From positions 496,001-560,000 of the forward strand of contig CP119317.1 of assembly GCA_029203125.1 (NCBI GenBank): 64,000 nt of DNA, read 5' to 3'. Origin of the DNA: Candidatus Cohnella colombiensis (GTDB lineage: Bacteria > Bacillota > Bacilli > Paenibacillales > Paenibacillaceae). This document shows positions 55,567 to 62,919 of the stretch, one piece after another; the first letter of the stretch is position 1, and every line of letters starts with the position of its first letter. The notes under the pieces are model-generated. The model did no database searches and was not told the origin of the DNA. It saw nothing but the letters and a program-made list of their open reading frames with translations. The position numbers and the translations under genes were made by a program.

Positions 55567-55596
55567 TTGACAAGGATACAAAGTGTATCATATAAT
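55567..55596 (+). promoter_or_regulatory. Promoter of the glycine-rich RiPP-like locus with a GATACA operator in the spacer
   Basis: TTGACA (55567-55572) and a perfect TATAAT (55591-55596) are 18 bases apart. GATACAAAGTGTATC (55575-55589) fills the spacer. This is the strongest promoter of the operator-bearing set. Confidence 0.85.
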
Positions 55597-55621
55597 AAAA
55601 ATGAAAAGCGAGGTGATAACA

Positions 55622-55825
55622 ATGACAAAAAATTATGTAGCACCTGAAGTTATTCTCCATCATGATGTCGTATTTGAAGGTGGGGCCGGTAGCGGTCACC
55701 AAAATGGTGGCGGAAATCAAGGTGGCGGAAATCAAGGCGGTGGCGGGAAAAATGGCGGTAACCACGGCCACGTTGGACATGGACCTGGCAAGGGCGGTGG
55801 TCCACGCGGTGGTGGAAAACGTTAA
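55622..55825 (+). CDS. Glycine-rich RiPP-like precursor peptide (67 aa)
   Basis: GAGGTGA precedes the ATG. The first 19 residues (MTKNYVAPEVILHHDVVFE) resemble a RiPP leader, with the YxxP-x-hydrophobic motif at 5-10 that RRE proteins bind; the lasso precursor has the same spacing. The remaining 48 residues hold 26 Gly in runs (GGGNQGGGNQGGGGKNGG) with Asn, Gln, His, Lys and Arg. There is no Cys, Thr, Asp or Glu in that part and a single Ser (S24). The protein ends GGGKR. Downstream genes encode a kinase-like protein, an RRE and a peptidase-transporter. It could be a modified peptide or a secreted matrix-like peptide. I recognise no described family. Confidence 0.85.
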   Translation: MTKNYVAPEVILHHDVVFEGGAGSGHQNGGGNQGGGNQGGGGKNGGNHGHVGHGPGKGGGPRGGGKR

Positions 55826-55896
55826 TGTAGCGAGTTTAGCTACATAGCAATTCTACTAGTGTGAAGGGGAGAGTGGAAACGAAAGTTTCTCTCTCC
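55825..55896 (+). other. Two hairpins between precursor and kinase genes
   Basis: ATGTAGC/GCTACAT (55825-55845) overlaps the last base of the stop codon. A second stem, GGAGAG-tg-GAAAC with GTTTC-t-CTCTCC (55867-55896), follows. Neither has a T run, so they may stabilise or process the precursor mRNA rather than end it. Confidence 0.5.
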
Positions 55897-55924
55897 GCTT
55901 AGAAGAACTGCGGGAGGCATATTC

Positions 55925-56719
55925 ATGGTTGAGGTATGGAAGAGCATAGGAGAACATGTCATTCGTTTTCAATGCATCGGGCCAGGAGCACTTAGATTTC
56001 TAGAAATGATGTTCGGTAATCGTCCTGACCCAGAAGAGGTCGATAAACGAACAGCTTACACGATCCGAATCGAGCAAGGCTGCACGATGAATGATGGGAA
56101 GACGACAACGGTTAGTCAAACGCGTTCCGGGTGCTATCGGTTTGAACGACCGGATTACGAGCTTGTAATTCAACCTGATTTTCGTGAAACGAGCATTCGA
56201 TTTTATGATTTTATGGGTTTAAGAAGCGTGCTTGTCAATTGGTATAGTGCACTGATTACTTATCTGGATTGGGGCGTCGTCATTCATTCGTCCAGTTTAG
56301 TCCACAATGGTGAGGGCTATCTCTTTGCCGGGTTATCAGGAGCTGGTAAATCTACTGTCGCTAGATTATCTTTACCCAGACCGTTGCTCTCAGATGAGGC
56401 TTCCATCGTCAAGCTGGACGGCGAAGGTCAATTGCGAGTCTATGACTCCCCGCTAAGAAGTGATTTGCTGCAAAGTGACGCGGTGCGATCAGTTCCTTTG
56501 AAAGGAATCTATCTCCTACAACAAGCTCCCCAAATAAATGCGTATTCGCTGGATGCAACGAGTGCGTTGATGTCCATCTTCGATAAAGTGTGGTATTTCC
56601 CCTATGAGACAACACAATCAATGAAGCTTGTACGTTTGTGCAAGCGCTTAATTGAGAGAGTTCCGATCTATCGTCTAGAGTTTCAGAACAATGATGCTTT
56701 CTGGGAGGCCATTTCATGA
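55925..56719 (+). CDS. HPr-kinase-like protein of the glycine-rich locus
   Basis: The 264-aa protein has the P-loop GLSGAGKST (about 137-145) preceded by VVIHSSSLVHNGEGYLFA and followed by LLSDEASIVKLDG, the arrangement of HPr-kinase-like proteins found in lasso clusters. It lacks the N-terminal HPrK domain. The lasso kinase at 25390 is the same type but clearly divergent. A possible target is Ser24 of the precursor. GGGAGG precedes the ATG, and it overlaps the next gene by four bases. Confidence 0.85.
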   Translation: MVEVWKSIGEHVIRFQCIGPGALRFLEMMFGNRPDPEEVDKRTAYTIRIEQGCTMNDGKTTTVSQTRSGCYRFERPDYELVIQPDFRETSIRFYDFMGLRSVLVNWYSALITYLDWGVVIHSSSLVHNGEGYLFAGLSGAGKSTVARLSLPRPLLSDEASIVKLDGEGQLRVYDSPLRSDLLQSDAVRSVPLKGIYLLQQAPQINAYSLDATSALMSIFDKVWYFPYETTQSMKLVRLCKRLIERVPIYRLEFQNNDAFWEAIS

Positions 56720-56985
56720 GTACGATGTATTTGAAAAATGAGAAAATTGAAGCGATGGAGATGGACGGACAGTTGCTTCTCTTAAATCCGGATTGTTTAT
56801 CGGTGACGAAGGTGAATGAGGTTGGAGGTTTCATCTGGTCATATCTGAACGAAAGTGTAACGATTGATTATCTTGAGCAACGTATATTGCAGCAATACGA
56901 AGGAATTGAGCCGATACAGGTGGAACAGGACGTACGGCGATTTTTGGATCATCTGATCCGCATAGGGTTGGTTAGATGTGCGTGA
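56716..56985 (+). CDS. PqqD-like RRE protein of the glycine-rich locus
   Basis: The 89-aa protein has the PqqD fold: LLLLNPDCLSVTKVNEVGGFIWSYL, then helices with VEQDVRRFLDHLIRIGLV. It probably binds the YxxP leader of the glycine-rich precursor and may present it to the kinase or the transporter peptidase. It overlaps both neighbours and so is made in fixed ratio with them. Confidence 0.88.
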   Translation: MSTMYLKNEKIEAMEMDGQLLLLNPDCLSVTKVNEVGGFIWSYLNESVTIDYLEQRILQQYEGIEPIQVEQDVRRFLDHLIRIGLVRCA

Positions 56986-59557
56986 AAACAATATTCTAAC
57001 CTTTACCTATTTAATGGAGCAAAAAGGCGAAGTCAGACTTCGTGCACATGGATATAGCATGTATCCGTACATCCATCCGGGTGACGAGTGCTGCTTCATT
57101 CCTGCGGTACAGCCATTTATGCTAGGACACATCTATTTGGTCGCCATGGACTCTGGACAACTATATTCGCATCGGCTACATGCGATTATGGAAGGACCTG
57201 AAGGGACACGTTACATCTTTCGAGGAGATGGCAATAAGCAAAGTGATGTGCCTGTTAATGCCGATCAAGTTATTGGGGTATTGGGTCACTTGATTCGCAA
57301 TGGAGACCCGGTGAATGAGAAGTCTAAATGGCGTAGTGCATGGTCGCATCTAGCGGTTAAGCTACCAGCAGTACTGCGGATGACAGTTAAAATGAGCTGG
57401 ATGAAGCGTAGGCGACAACAAGAAGCAGACAAACAATTGAAGCTTGAGCATGAAGGCAATGAGCAGAAACAAACCTACTCGTACAAAATGTTGAATGCTG
57501 CGGGAAAGCTTGTCCTGTGTACAATAGTGCTAGATTGTGATCATTTTCGACTCTATGATGAGCATCAAATACAACTGTTGAGCATCGCTAAAATACATTT
57601 TGCAAAAATGTCACTCGTGGAGACGGGAAGTGGCGCTCATCTTGAATGGATCGAAAAAGGAAGTGGATCAGCAAGGCGAATTGGTTTTAGTCCATTATCT
57701 GAGCTAACGCAATTACAAAACATTGAAGCGCGTATGAATAGTTGGGCTGAGGATCTGTCGATCAATGATGACAATATAGACCACATTCAGCAGTCGGAGT
57801 TGCAGATACGATTATCTTGGCGCAGACGACTTCAAATTGGAATGAAACTGCTTCGATATATAGCGCCATTTCGCATGCAAATATTATTTTCAAGCGTAAT
57901 TATGCTACTAATGGTTGGGCTGGAAGTCATTCCGCCGCTACTAATGAGACAAATCATTGATGGAAGCGTGCTCACTTCCAAAGGATCTGGGTTTACTTTT
58001 TTGATTTTGCTACTCATTATGGTGTATTTTCTGCAATCCGCCTTTCAAGTCGTTCGTGAATCGATCGCCATTCGGGTCGGCGGTAAAGTGATGAGTCATC
58101 TTCGCACAGACTTGTACAGTAAGCTGATGGGTGCCTCGATTCGTTATTTTGAGGAACGTAGAACAGCGCATTATAGCGGCAGAGTGCAAAATGATACTGG
58201 AGGTATCCAACGATTTCTTACGAATGATCTATCGTCACTGTTCGTTGAAGGAATGATGGCGATTGTCATATTCGGAATGATGCTTACACTCGATTGGCAA
58301 ATTACACTTTATATTGTTGGTGCGATTATGATTGGTATAGCATTGACATGGAGAGTATTCCCGCTTATGAGGAAGCTTATGAATCGAAGCTGGAATGCGG
58401 ATTATTGGCTGAGCCAATATATTACTGAAACATTGTACGGCATTCGTGTCGTTAAAGCATACAATCAGGAACGGCGCGAAGAGAGACGATTTGCGCAGCT
58501 TAACGATAATGCAGTTCGTAGAACGATCGAAGTTCAGAGGCTTTCACGCTGGATCTATCCGGGTATACATATTGCATTTTCGATTACGATTGCACTTGTA
58601 TGGTATGTCGGGGGTAGACAAGTGATGAGTGGCGGTATGACGCTCGGCACGGTAATTGCGTATACCTCTTACCTATCGATGTTCTTGGGTCAGCTTCAGC
58701 AAAATTTCCATCTTGCCAAAAATTCGAATTCGGTATTTCTCTCGGCAGAGAGGGTTTTAAATATTTTACAGCTGTCTGAGGATGCTACACCACGTATTGG
58801 CACAGTAAAGCTTCCAAGTGTGAAAGGGAATATCCAAATTCGTGGACTTTCGTATGGGTATGAGCAAGGGAGTACGGTGCTAAAAAATATTTCTGTAGAC
58901 ATACGAGCTGGGCAAAAGGTTGGAATTATCGGTAGCTCCGGAGCGGGAAAAACGACGCTTATTCATTTGCTATGCAGATTTTATGATGCCGATGCCGGAA
59001 CCATTAAGCTTGATGGTATTGATATTCGTCAGATTGCGATTGAAGACTATCGAAAGCATGTCGGAATTGTGTTTCAAGAGACGTATTTATTCGACGGTAC
59101 AGTTGCAGACAATATTGCGTATAGTCGCCCAGATGCTTCACCTGAAGAAATTATTACTGCAGCACGCATGGCGAATGCGCATCGTTTTATTATGGGCTTG
59201 CCCTTCGGCTATGAAACGATGGTCGGTGAACGCGGGCTGTTTCTATCAGGCGGTGAACGTCAACGTCTTGCGATTGCACGGACGCTATTGCAAAATCCAT
59301 CTATTCTAATTTTGGATGAAGCGACTTCGTCTGTAGACACAGAGACGGAGCAAGAAATTCAAGAGGCGCTTCATCGCTTGTGTAAAGGGCGAACAACAAT
59401 TGCAATTGCTCATCGGTTGAATACGCTTAAAGACGCAGATCGGATCCTGACTCTCCATCAAGGTACAATAATAGATGATTCGAGTCTGTTAGAGCGAAAT
59501 GCTCGTGTGGAGGAGAAGGATATTCATGAACGAGCAAACAAGCATGCATTGGCTTAA
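56978..59557 (+). CDS. S26-type peptidase fused to an ABC exporter
   Basis: The 859-aa protein starts at a GTG inside the RRE gene. Residues 1-100 are a signal-peptidase-like (S24/S26) domain: Ser27 in GYSMYPYIHPGD and His65 in YSHRLHAI give a Ser-His pair as in SEC11-type enzymes. Residues about 165-265 are a domain I cannot name. An ABC exporter follows, with six helices from about 290 to 570, Walker A GSSGAGKTT (about 651), signature LSGGERQRLAIAR (about 756), Walker B and H-loop AHRLN. It probably cleaves the leader and exports the peptide, a role that C39 peptidase domains have in bacteriocin exporters. The ATPase part resembles transporters I know as partners of DUF1854 proteins. Confidence 0.88.
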   Translation: MRENNILTFTYLMEQKGEVRLRAHGYSMYPYIHPGDECCFIPAVQPFMLGHIYLVAMDSGQLYSHRLHAIMEGPEGTRYIFRGDGNKQSDVPVNADQVIGVLGHLIRNGDPVNEKSKWRSAWSHLAVKLPAVLRMTVKMSWMKRRRQQEADKQLKLEHEGNEQKQTYSYKMLNAAGKLVLCTIVLDCDHFRLYDEHQIQLLSIAKIHFAKMSLVETGSGAHLEWIEKGSGSARRIGFSPLSELTQLQNIEARMNSWAEDLSINDDNIDHIQQSELQIRLSWRRRLQIGMKLLRYIAPFRMQILFSSVIMLLMVGLEVIPPLLMRQIIDGSVLTSKGSGFTFLILLLIMVYFLQSAFQVVRESIAIRVGGKVMSHLRTDLYSKLMGASIRYFEERRTAHYSGRVQNDTGGIQRFLTNDLSSLFVEGMMAIVIFGMMLTLDWQITLYIVGAIMIGIALTWRVFPLMRKLMNRSWNADYWLSQYITETLYGIRVVKAYNQERREERRFAQLNDNAVRRTIEVQRLSRWIYPGIHIAFSITIALVWYVGGRQVMSGGMTLGTVIAYTSYLSMFLGQLQQNFHLAKNSNSVFLSAERVLNILQLSEDATPRIGTVKLPSVKGNIQIRGLSYGYEQGSTVLKNISVDIRAGQKVGIIGSSGAGKTTLIHLLCRFYDADAGTIKLDGIDIRQIAIEDYRKHVGIVFQETYLFDGTVADNIAYSRPDASPEEIITAARMANAHRFIMGLPFGYETMVGERGLFLSGGERQRLAIARTLLQNPSILILDEATSSVDTETEQEIQEALHRLCKGRTTIAIAHRLNTLKDADRILTLHQGTIIDDSSLLERNARVEEKDIHERANKHALA

Positions 59558-60020
59558 TCCGCACGAAATGACATTTTATCGAGATGAATATGACTTTATA
59601 TGTGCACAATGGAAGGGGAAACAGGAGCGGGTAAAAGTCTCACATCTGTTCCCTATGACACATCCAGAAAGTTGGATTTCGGTTTGCAGCCTTCAAGGCG
59701 AGGAATGGGGGATCATACAACAACTATCAACGCTTGATTCAATAAGTAGCACCCATCTCAAGCGAGAATTGCAGATGAGCCCGTACCTCCCTCGAATAGA
59801 GCGAATCATGATGATTCGCCGGCGATTTAATCATTTTCAGTGGGATGTCGCGACTGATTTTGGACAGTTTAGCTTTACAACAGGTCCGATTTACGAAGCG
59901 GTATTGCGATTAGAAAATGGCACGAAGGTTATTACAGATGTAGAGGATCAGAAGTATATCGTTGCGAATAATTTCACTTTGGATCCGATCAGCGGTAAGC
60001 TGCTTGCAAGATGGCTATAG
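59526..60020 (+). CDS. DUF1854-family protein
   Basis: The 164-aa protein starts MNEQTSMHWLNPHEMTFYRD at an ATG after GGAGAAGGA; an earlier start at 59499 is possible. It shows the family pattern LFPMTHPESWISVCSLQGEEWG, RELQMSPYLPRIERI, WDVATDFGQFSF, ITDVEDQKYIV and a final LDPISGKLL. DUF1854 proteins are known beside an ABC transporter near cyanophycin genes in proteobacteria; no cyanophycin gene is present here. Its function is unknown. It overlaps the transporter gene by about 30 bases, so the two probably act together. Confidence 0.82.
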   Translation: MNEQTSMHWLNPHEMTFYRDEYDFICAQWKGKQERVKVSHLFPMTHPESWISVCSLQGEEWGIIQQLSTLDSISSTHLKRELQMSPYLPRIERIMMIRRRFNHFQWDVATDFGQFSFTTGPIYEAVLRLENGTKVITDVEDQKYIVANNFTLDPISGKLLARWL

Positions 60021-60090
60021 GGCTAGCCCATCGGTGATGATATAATGACCTCAAGAATGTTAATGCATCTAGAAAGGCTGGGTATCTTGA

Positions 60091-61524
60091 ATGGTCATGT
60101 TCTGGATAGTGATCTCGCTGTGTGTATTTATATTTCAAGCGGGAACGATATTATTGCTTGAATATCGTAGACCTGCAAATGCGACAGCTTGGTTATTAAT
60201 TTTATTTTTATTTCCACTGGTTGGCTTCATCCTGTATTATTTCTTGGCAACCGAGTATAAGAGACGTCGAAAAGTGCGTAAGCATGCCGCTCTAGACCAA
60301 CGTCGACGGGCACTTTTGCTCAGACAAAGTACAATTATGACAAACCCAGAGGACTCATCTTATTCTAATATTGCCAGCAATAAACGGCTTTATCGCTCTT
60401 TAATGAAGAGTGGAGAGCTTCCGATTTCAATGAAAAATCATGTCGAGGTGTACAATAACGGCGAGGATACCTATCGAGCAATGCTGACAGCGATTAAAAA
60501 TGCCACACAGCATATCCATATGTCTACCTATATTGTGCGTGATGATGAAACAGGGAAGCTGTTTTCAAAGGCGTTAATCGAAAAGGCGCAACAAGGGGTT
60601 ATAGTTCGTTTACTGTACGATGGAATTGGAAGCATCAAGCTAAGTGATTCTTTCATCCGTGATTTGAGAGCAGGAGGGGTACTTTGCGCCTGCTTCTTTC
60701 CCATTCGACCATCCTTCCGTAAAAAGCGAATGAATTATCGCAATCATCGTAAAATTGCTGTGATCGATGGAAAGTTTGGGTATGTTGGTGGAATTAATAT
60801 CGGCGATGAGTACATAGGGAAGCACCCGCGATTGGGATTTTGGCGTGATACACATCTCCAATTGGAAGGTGATTCCGTTTATCAGCTACAGGAAGTGTTT
60901 CTGAAGGATTGGGAAATCGCAACAAAGGAAAAACTGGTTGACCCCCAATATTTCCCGATTCATGATTGCGACTCGAAGGATGAGGTTCAAATTGTATCTG
61001 CAGGCCCGGATCGTCGAGGAGATGCGATCCACGAAACGTTCTATTCGATGATGTCTGCTGCCCAGAACCGGATTTGGATTACGACACCTTACTTCATTCC
61101 AAGCCCTAGTATTGCGATGGCGTTGCATGACGCTGCGAGGAGTGGCCTAGATGTTCGAATTATGATGCCTTATATTCCGGATACATGGCTTGTTCATCAC
61201 GCTTCAATGTCCTATGCAGAGGAGATGCTAAGGTCAGGAGTTAGAGTATGGCAATACCACAAAGGCTTCATTCATGCAAAGACGCTACTCATCGATTCCA
61301 TGATCGGTGTTGTGGGCTCAGCGAATATGGATTTGCGTAGCTTCTTCAGTAATTTCGAGATTAATGCTCATCTTTTCTCAGCACATCCGATTGAACGCAT
61401 TGAGTATGATTTCCTTCAAGATATGGAGGCGAGTGTGGAACTCGATTATACGACTTTTCGCGGTCGACCACGTCGTCGGAAGGTGAAGGAAGCGTTGGCA
61501 CGGTTATTATCACCACTCTTGTAG
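60091..61524 (+). CDS. cls: Cardiolipin synthase (phospholipase D family)
   Basis: The 477-aa protein joins two phosphatidylglycerol molecules. It has two N-terminal membrane helices (about 5-25 and 33-52) and two HKD motifs: NHRKIAVIDGKFGYVGG and HAKTLLIDSMIGVVGSANMD. FFSNFEINAHLF follows the second, as in the family. A weak SD (AAAGGCTGGG) precedes the ATG. It appears monocistronic and outside the operator-bearing set. Confidence 0.93.
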   Translation: MVMFWIVISLCVFIFQAGTILLLEYRRPANATAWLLILFLFPLVGFILYYFLATEYKRRRKVRKHAALDQRRRALLLRQSTIMTNPEDSSYSNIASNKRLYRSLMKSGELPISMKNHVEVYNNGEDTYRAMLTAIKNATQHIHMSTYIVRDDETGKLFSKALIEKAQQGVIVRLLYDGIGSIKLSDSFIRDLRAGGVLCACFFPIRPSFRKKRMNYRNHRKIAVIDGKFGYVGGINIGDEYIGKHPRLGFWRDTHLQLEGDSVYQLQEVFLKDWEIATKEKLVDPQYFPIHDCDSKDEVQIVSAGPDRRGDAIHETFYSMMSAAQNRIWITTPYFIPSPSIAMALHDAARSGLDVRIMMPYIPDTWLVHHASMSYAEEMLRSGVRVWQYHKGFIHAKTLLIDSMIGVVGSANMDLRSFFSNFEINAHLFSAHPIERIEYDFLQDMEASVELDYTTFRGRPRRRKVKEALARLLSPLL

Positions 61525-61601
61525 TTCAATCCTGAATGAATTGCTACCCTCATGGAAACCATGTATGAGAGCTTTAGACACACATGGAGGTGATGGCGAT
61601 A

Positions 61602-61787
61602 ATGACATTGAACTCGAGTCATGAAGAGGACGAATCGTTACAGGATTCAAGGTTTGAAGGTAGAGAAGCTTATGATATGGATGTCGATCGAATGATCAAT
61701 GAAGGATTGGGCGGAGGGCAAGTCACCTTCCATAATGGCCTTATTAGCGAAACGACAACTGACGCTATGGAGGCAGATGAACCATGA
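61602..61787 (+). CDS. Small acidic protein, unknown function (61 aa)
   Basis: GGAGGTGATG precedes the ATG at 61602; a longer frame from 61584 begins inside that SD. The protein is acidic (SSHEEDESLQDSRFEG, then MDVDRMINEGLGGGQVTF) and has no membrane segment. The VDRMINEGLGGG stretch loosely recalls short Bacillus proteins such as YozQ, but I am not certain. It overlaps sspH by four bases and may be a sporulation-phase gene. Confidence 0.65.
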   Translation: MTLNSSHEEDESLQDSRFEGREAYDMDVDRMINEGLGGGQVTFHNGLISETTTDAMEADEP

Positions 61788-61969
61788 AGCCAGAGAGAGC
61801 GCAACAAATATATGAGTCCAGTGACAACTATGCGGTTCAACTAGATGATGGTCCGACTGTATGGATTGAAAATGTCGATGTAGAGAATGGGGTTGCGACG
61901 GTACAAGTTGGGATGAATCCCACGGATACGCAAACTGTGGCGATTGATCGGCTGCATGAGCGACAATAA
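61784..61969 (+). CDS. sspH: Small acid-soluble spore protein, H type
   Basis: The 61-aa protein matches the SspH pattern: M-x-x-x-R-A-x-x-I-x-E-S at the start (MKPERAQQIYESSDNYAVQL), then VWIENVDVENGVATVQ and a C-terminal VAIDRLHE. SspH-type proteins are minor components of the spore core. It shows that the host forms endospores. A strong terminator follows. Confidence 0.85.
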   Translation: MKPERAQQIYESSDNYAVQLDDGPTVWIENVDVENGVATVQVGMNPTDTQTVAIDRLHERQ

Positions 61970-61973
61970 GCGT

Positions 61974-62009
61974 CCAAAAAATACCTGTTGAGCAACAGGT
62001 ATTTTTTGG
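61974..62009. terminator. Strong bidirectional intrinsic terminator after sspH
   Basis: CCAAAAAATACCTGTTG and CAACAGGTATTTTTTGG are perfect 17-base arms with a two-base centre, so the effective loop is slightly larger. Confidence 0.93.
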
Positions 62010-62078
62010 AGTTTACAACTTGATAAATTCCTGTATGATGGAAGTGATATAAATACATAACGAATGGGGATGATTTCG

Positions 62079-62666
62079 ATGACGATCAAAGATGAATTAA
62101 AAGGAAAAAACATCATCGTTCCAGACAATCCGGTGTCTAATTTCTTCTTTAACAACACGAGATCGGGACTTATTTGGTTAGTGATTAGGCTTTACCTTGG
62201 CTATCAGTGGTTGAATGCGGGTTGGCATAAGGTAACGAGTGAGAAATGGGTTGGAAGCGAAGCGGGTGCAGGACTTTCAGGCTTTTTGAACGGTGCAATT
62301 GCAAAAGCTAATGAGGGCAAGGACGTTACAGATTGGTACGCCTCGTTCCTCCAAGATTTTGTTCTTCCGAATGCGAAGGTATTCTCATACTTCGTTGCTT
62401 TCGGAGAGGTTTGTGTAGGATTAGGACTAATTCTAGGACTCCTTACAGGCGTGGCTGCTTTCTTCGGAGCATTCATGAATGCCGCTTTCTTGTTCGCGGG
62501 TACACTCAGCACGAACCCATTGCTGTTCATCTTAGCTACCTGGCTCGTATTGGGCTGGAAGGTTGCAGGCTGGTACGGCTTGGATCGTTGGGCATTGCCA
62601 CTGCTCGGAACACCTTGGGGCAAGAAGAAACAAGATCAGCAAGGCGATCCGTCAGCGACGGTTTAA
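62079..62666 (+). CDS. DoxX-family membrane protein
   Basis: The 195-aa protein has four membrane helices of the DoxX type, with RLYLGYQWLNAGWHKVTS in the first, FSYFVAFGEVCVGLGLILGLLTGVAAFFGAFMN in the middle and LATWLVLGWKVAGWYGLDRW near the end. Members are linked to quinone-related or sulfur redox functions, but the role here is unknown. I chose ATG 62079, with GGGGA nine bases upstream, over ATG 62064. Confidence 0.85.
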   Translation: MTIKDELKGKNIIVPDNPVSNFFFNNTRSGLIWLVIRLYLGYQWLNAGWHKVTSEKWVGSEAGAGLSGFLNGAIAKANEGKDVTDWYASFLQDFVLPNAKVFSYFVAFGEVCVGLGLILGLLTGVAAFFGAFMNAAFLFAGTLSTNPLLFILATWLVLGWKVAGWYGLDRWALPLLGTPWGKKKQDQQGDPSATV

Positions 62667-62684
62667 TTTCGCACACATATTAAG

Positions 62685-62730
62685 AGGGCATATCTGTTCG
62701 GTTAATAACCGATCAGGTATGCCCTTTATT
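62685..62730 (+). terminator. Intrinsic terminator after the DoxX gene
   Basis: AGGGCATATCTG pairs with CAGGTATGCCCT and has an inner TCGGTTA/TAACCGA stem, followed by TTTATTTG. Confidence 0.88.
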
Positions 62731-62749
62731 TGATATGTCAGAAAGTAGT

Positions 62750-62790
62750 GGGGAATTAGCTCAGCTGGGAGGGCAACTCGTAATGCAACG
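62750..62790 (+). pseudogene. 5' half of a tRNA-like gene
   Basis: GGGGAATTAGCTCAGCTGGG is a typical acceptor strand plus D arm of an Ala-type tRNA. After GAGGGC the sequence leaves the tRNA pattern: no anticodon arm or T arm follows in the next 50 bases. It is a remnant rather than a functional tRNA. Confidence 0.6.
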
Positions 62791-62842
62791 ATAATCAACA
62801 ATTTTATCAAAAGAATTATCTTTATCCCAGTTTCGTAGTTGT

Positions 62843-62919
62843 GGGGCTTTAGCTCAGTCTGGGAGAGCGTTTCGCAGGCAGCGAAGAGGTCAGCGGTTCG
62901 ATCCCGCTAAGGTCCACCA
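62843..62919 (+). tRNA. Degenerate tRNA-Ala-like gene (anticodon position GGC), probably not functional
   Basis: The 77-base sequence has a good D arm (GCTC/GAGC), T arm (AGCGG-TTCGATC-CCGCT) and encoded CCA end. The acceptor stem GGGGCTT/AAGGTCC has a G-G mismatch and a G-T pair. The anticodon stem is TTTCG/CGAAG around CAGGCAG, so position 33 is A instead of the invariant U; the arm could also form a six-pair stem with a five-base loop. Anticodon position reads GGC, which would be alanine. It may be a pseudo-tRNA or a tRNA-like regulatory RNA. Confidence 0.5.

Noticed and set aside
55622..55825. Glycine-rich ORF as a collagen-like or random low-complexity artefact
   Set aside because: It has a strong promoter, a good SD, a structured non-repetitive leader with YxxP motif and RiPP-type genes directly downstream.
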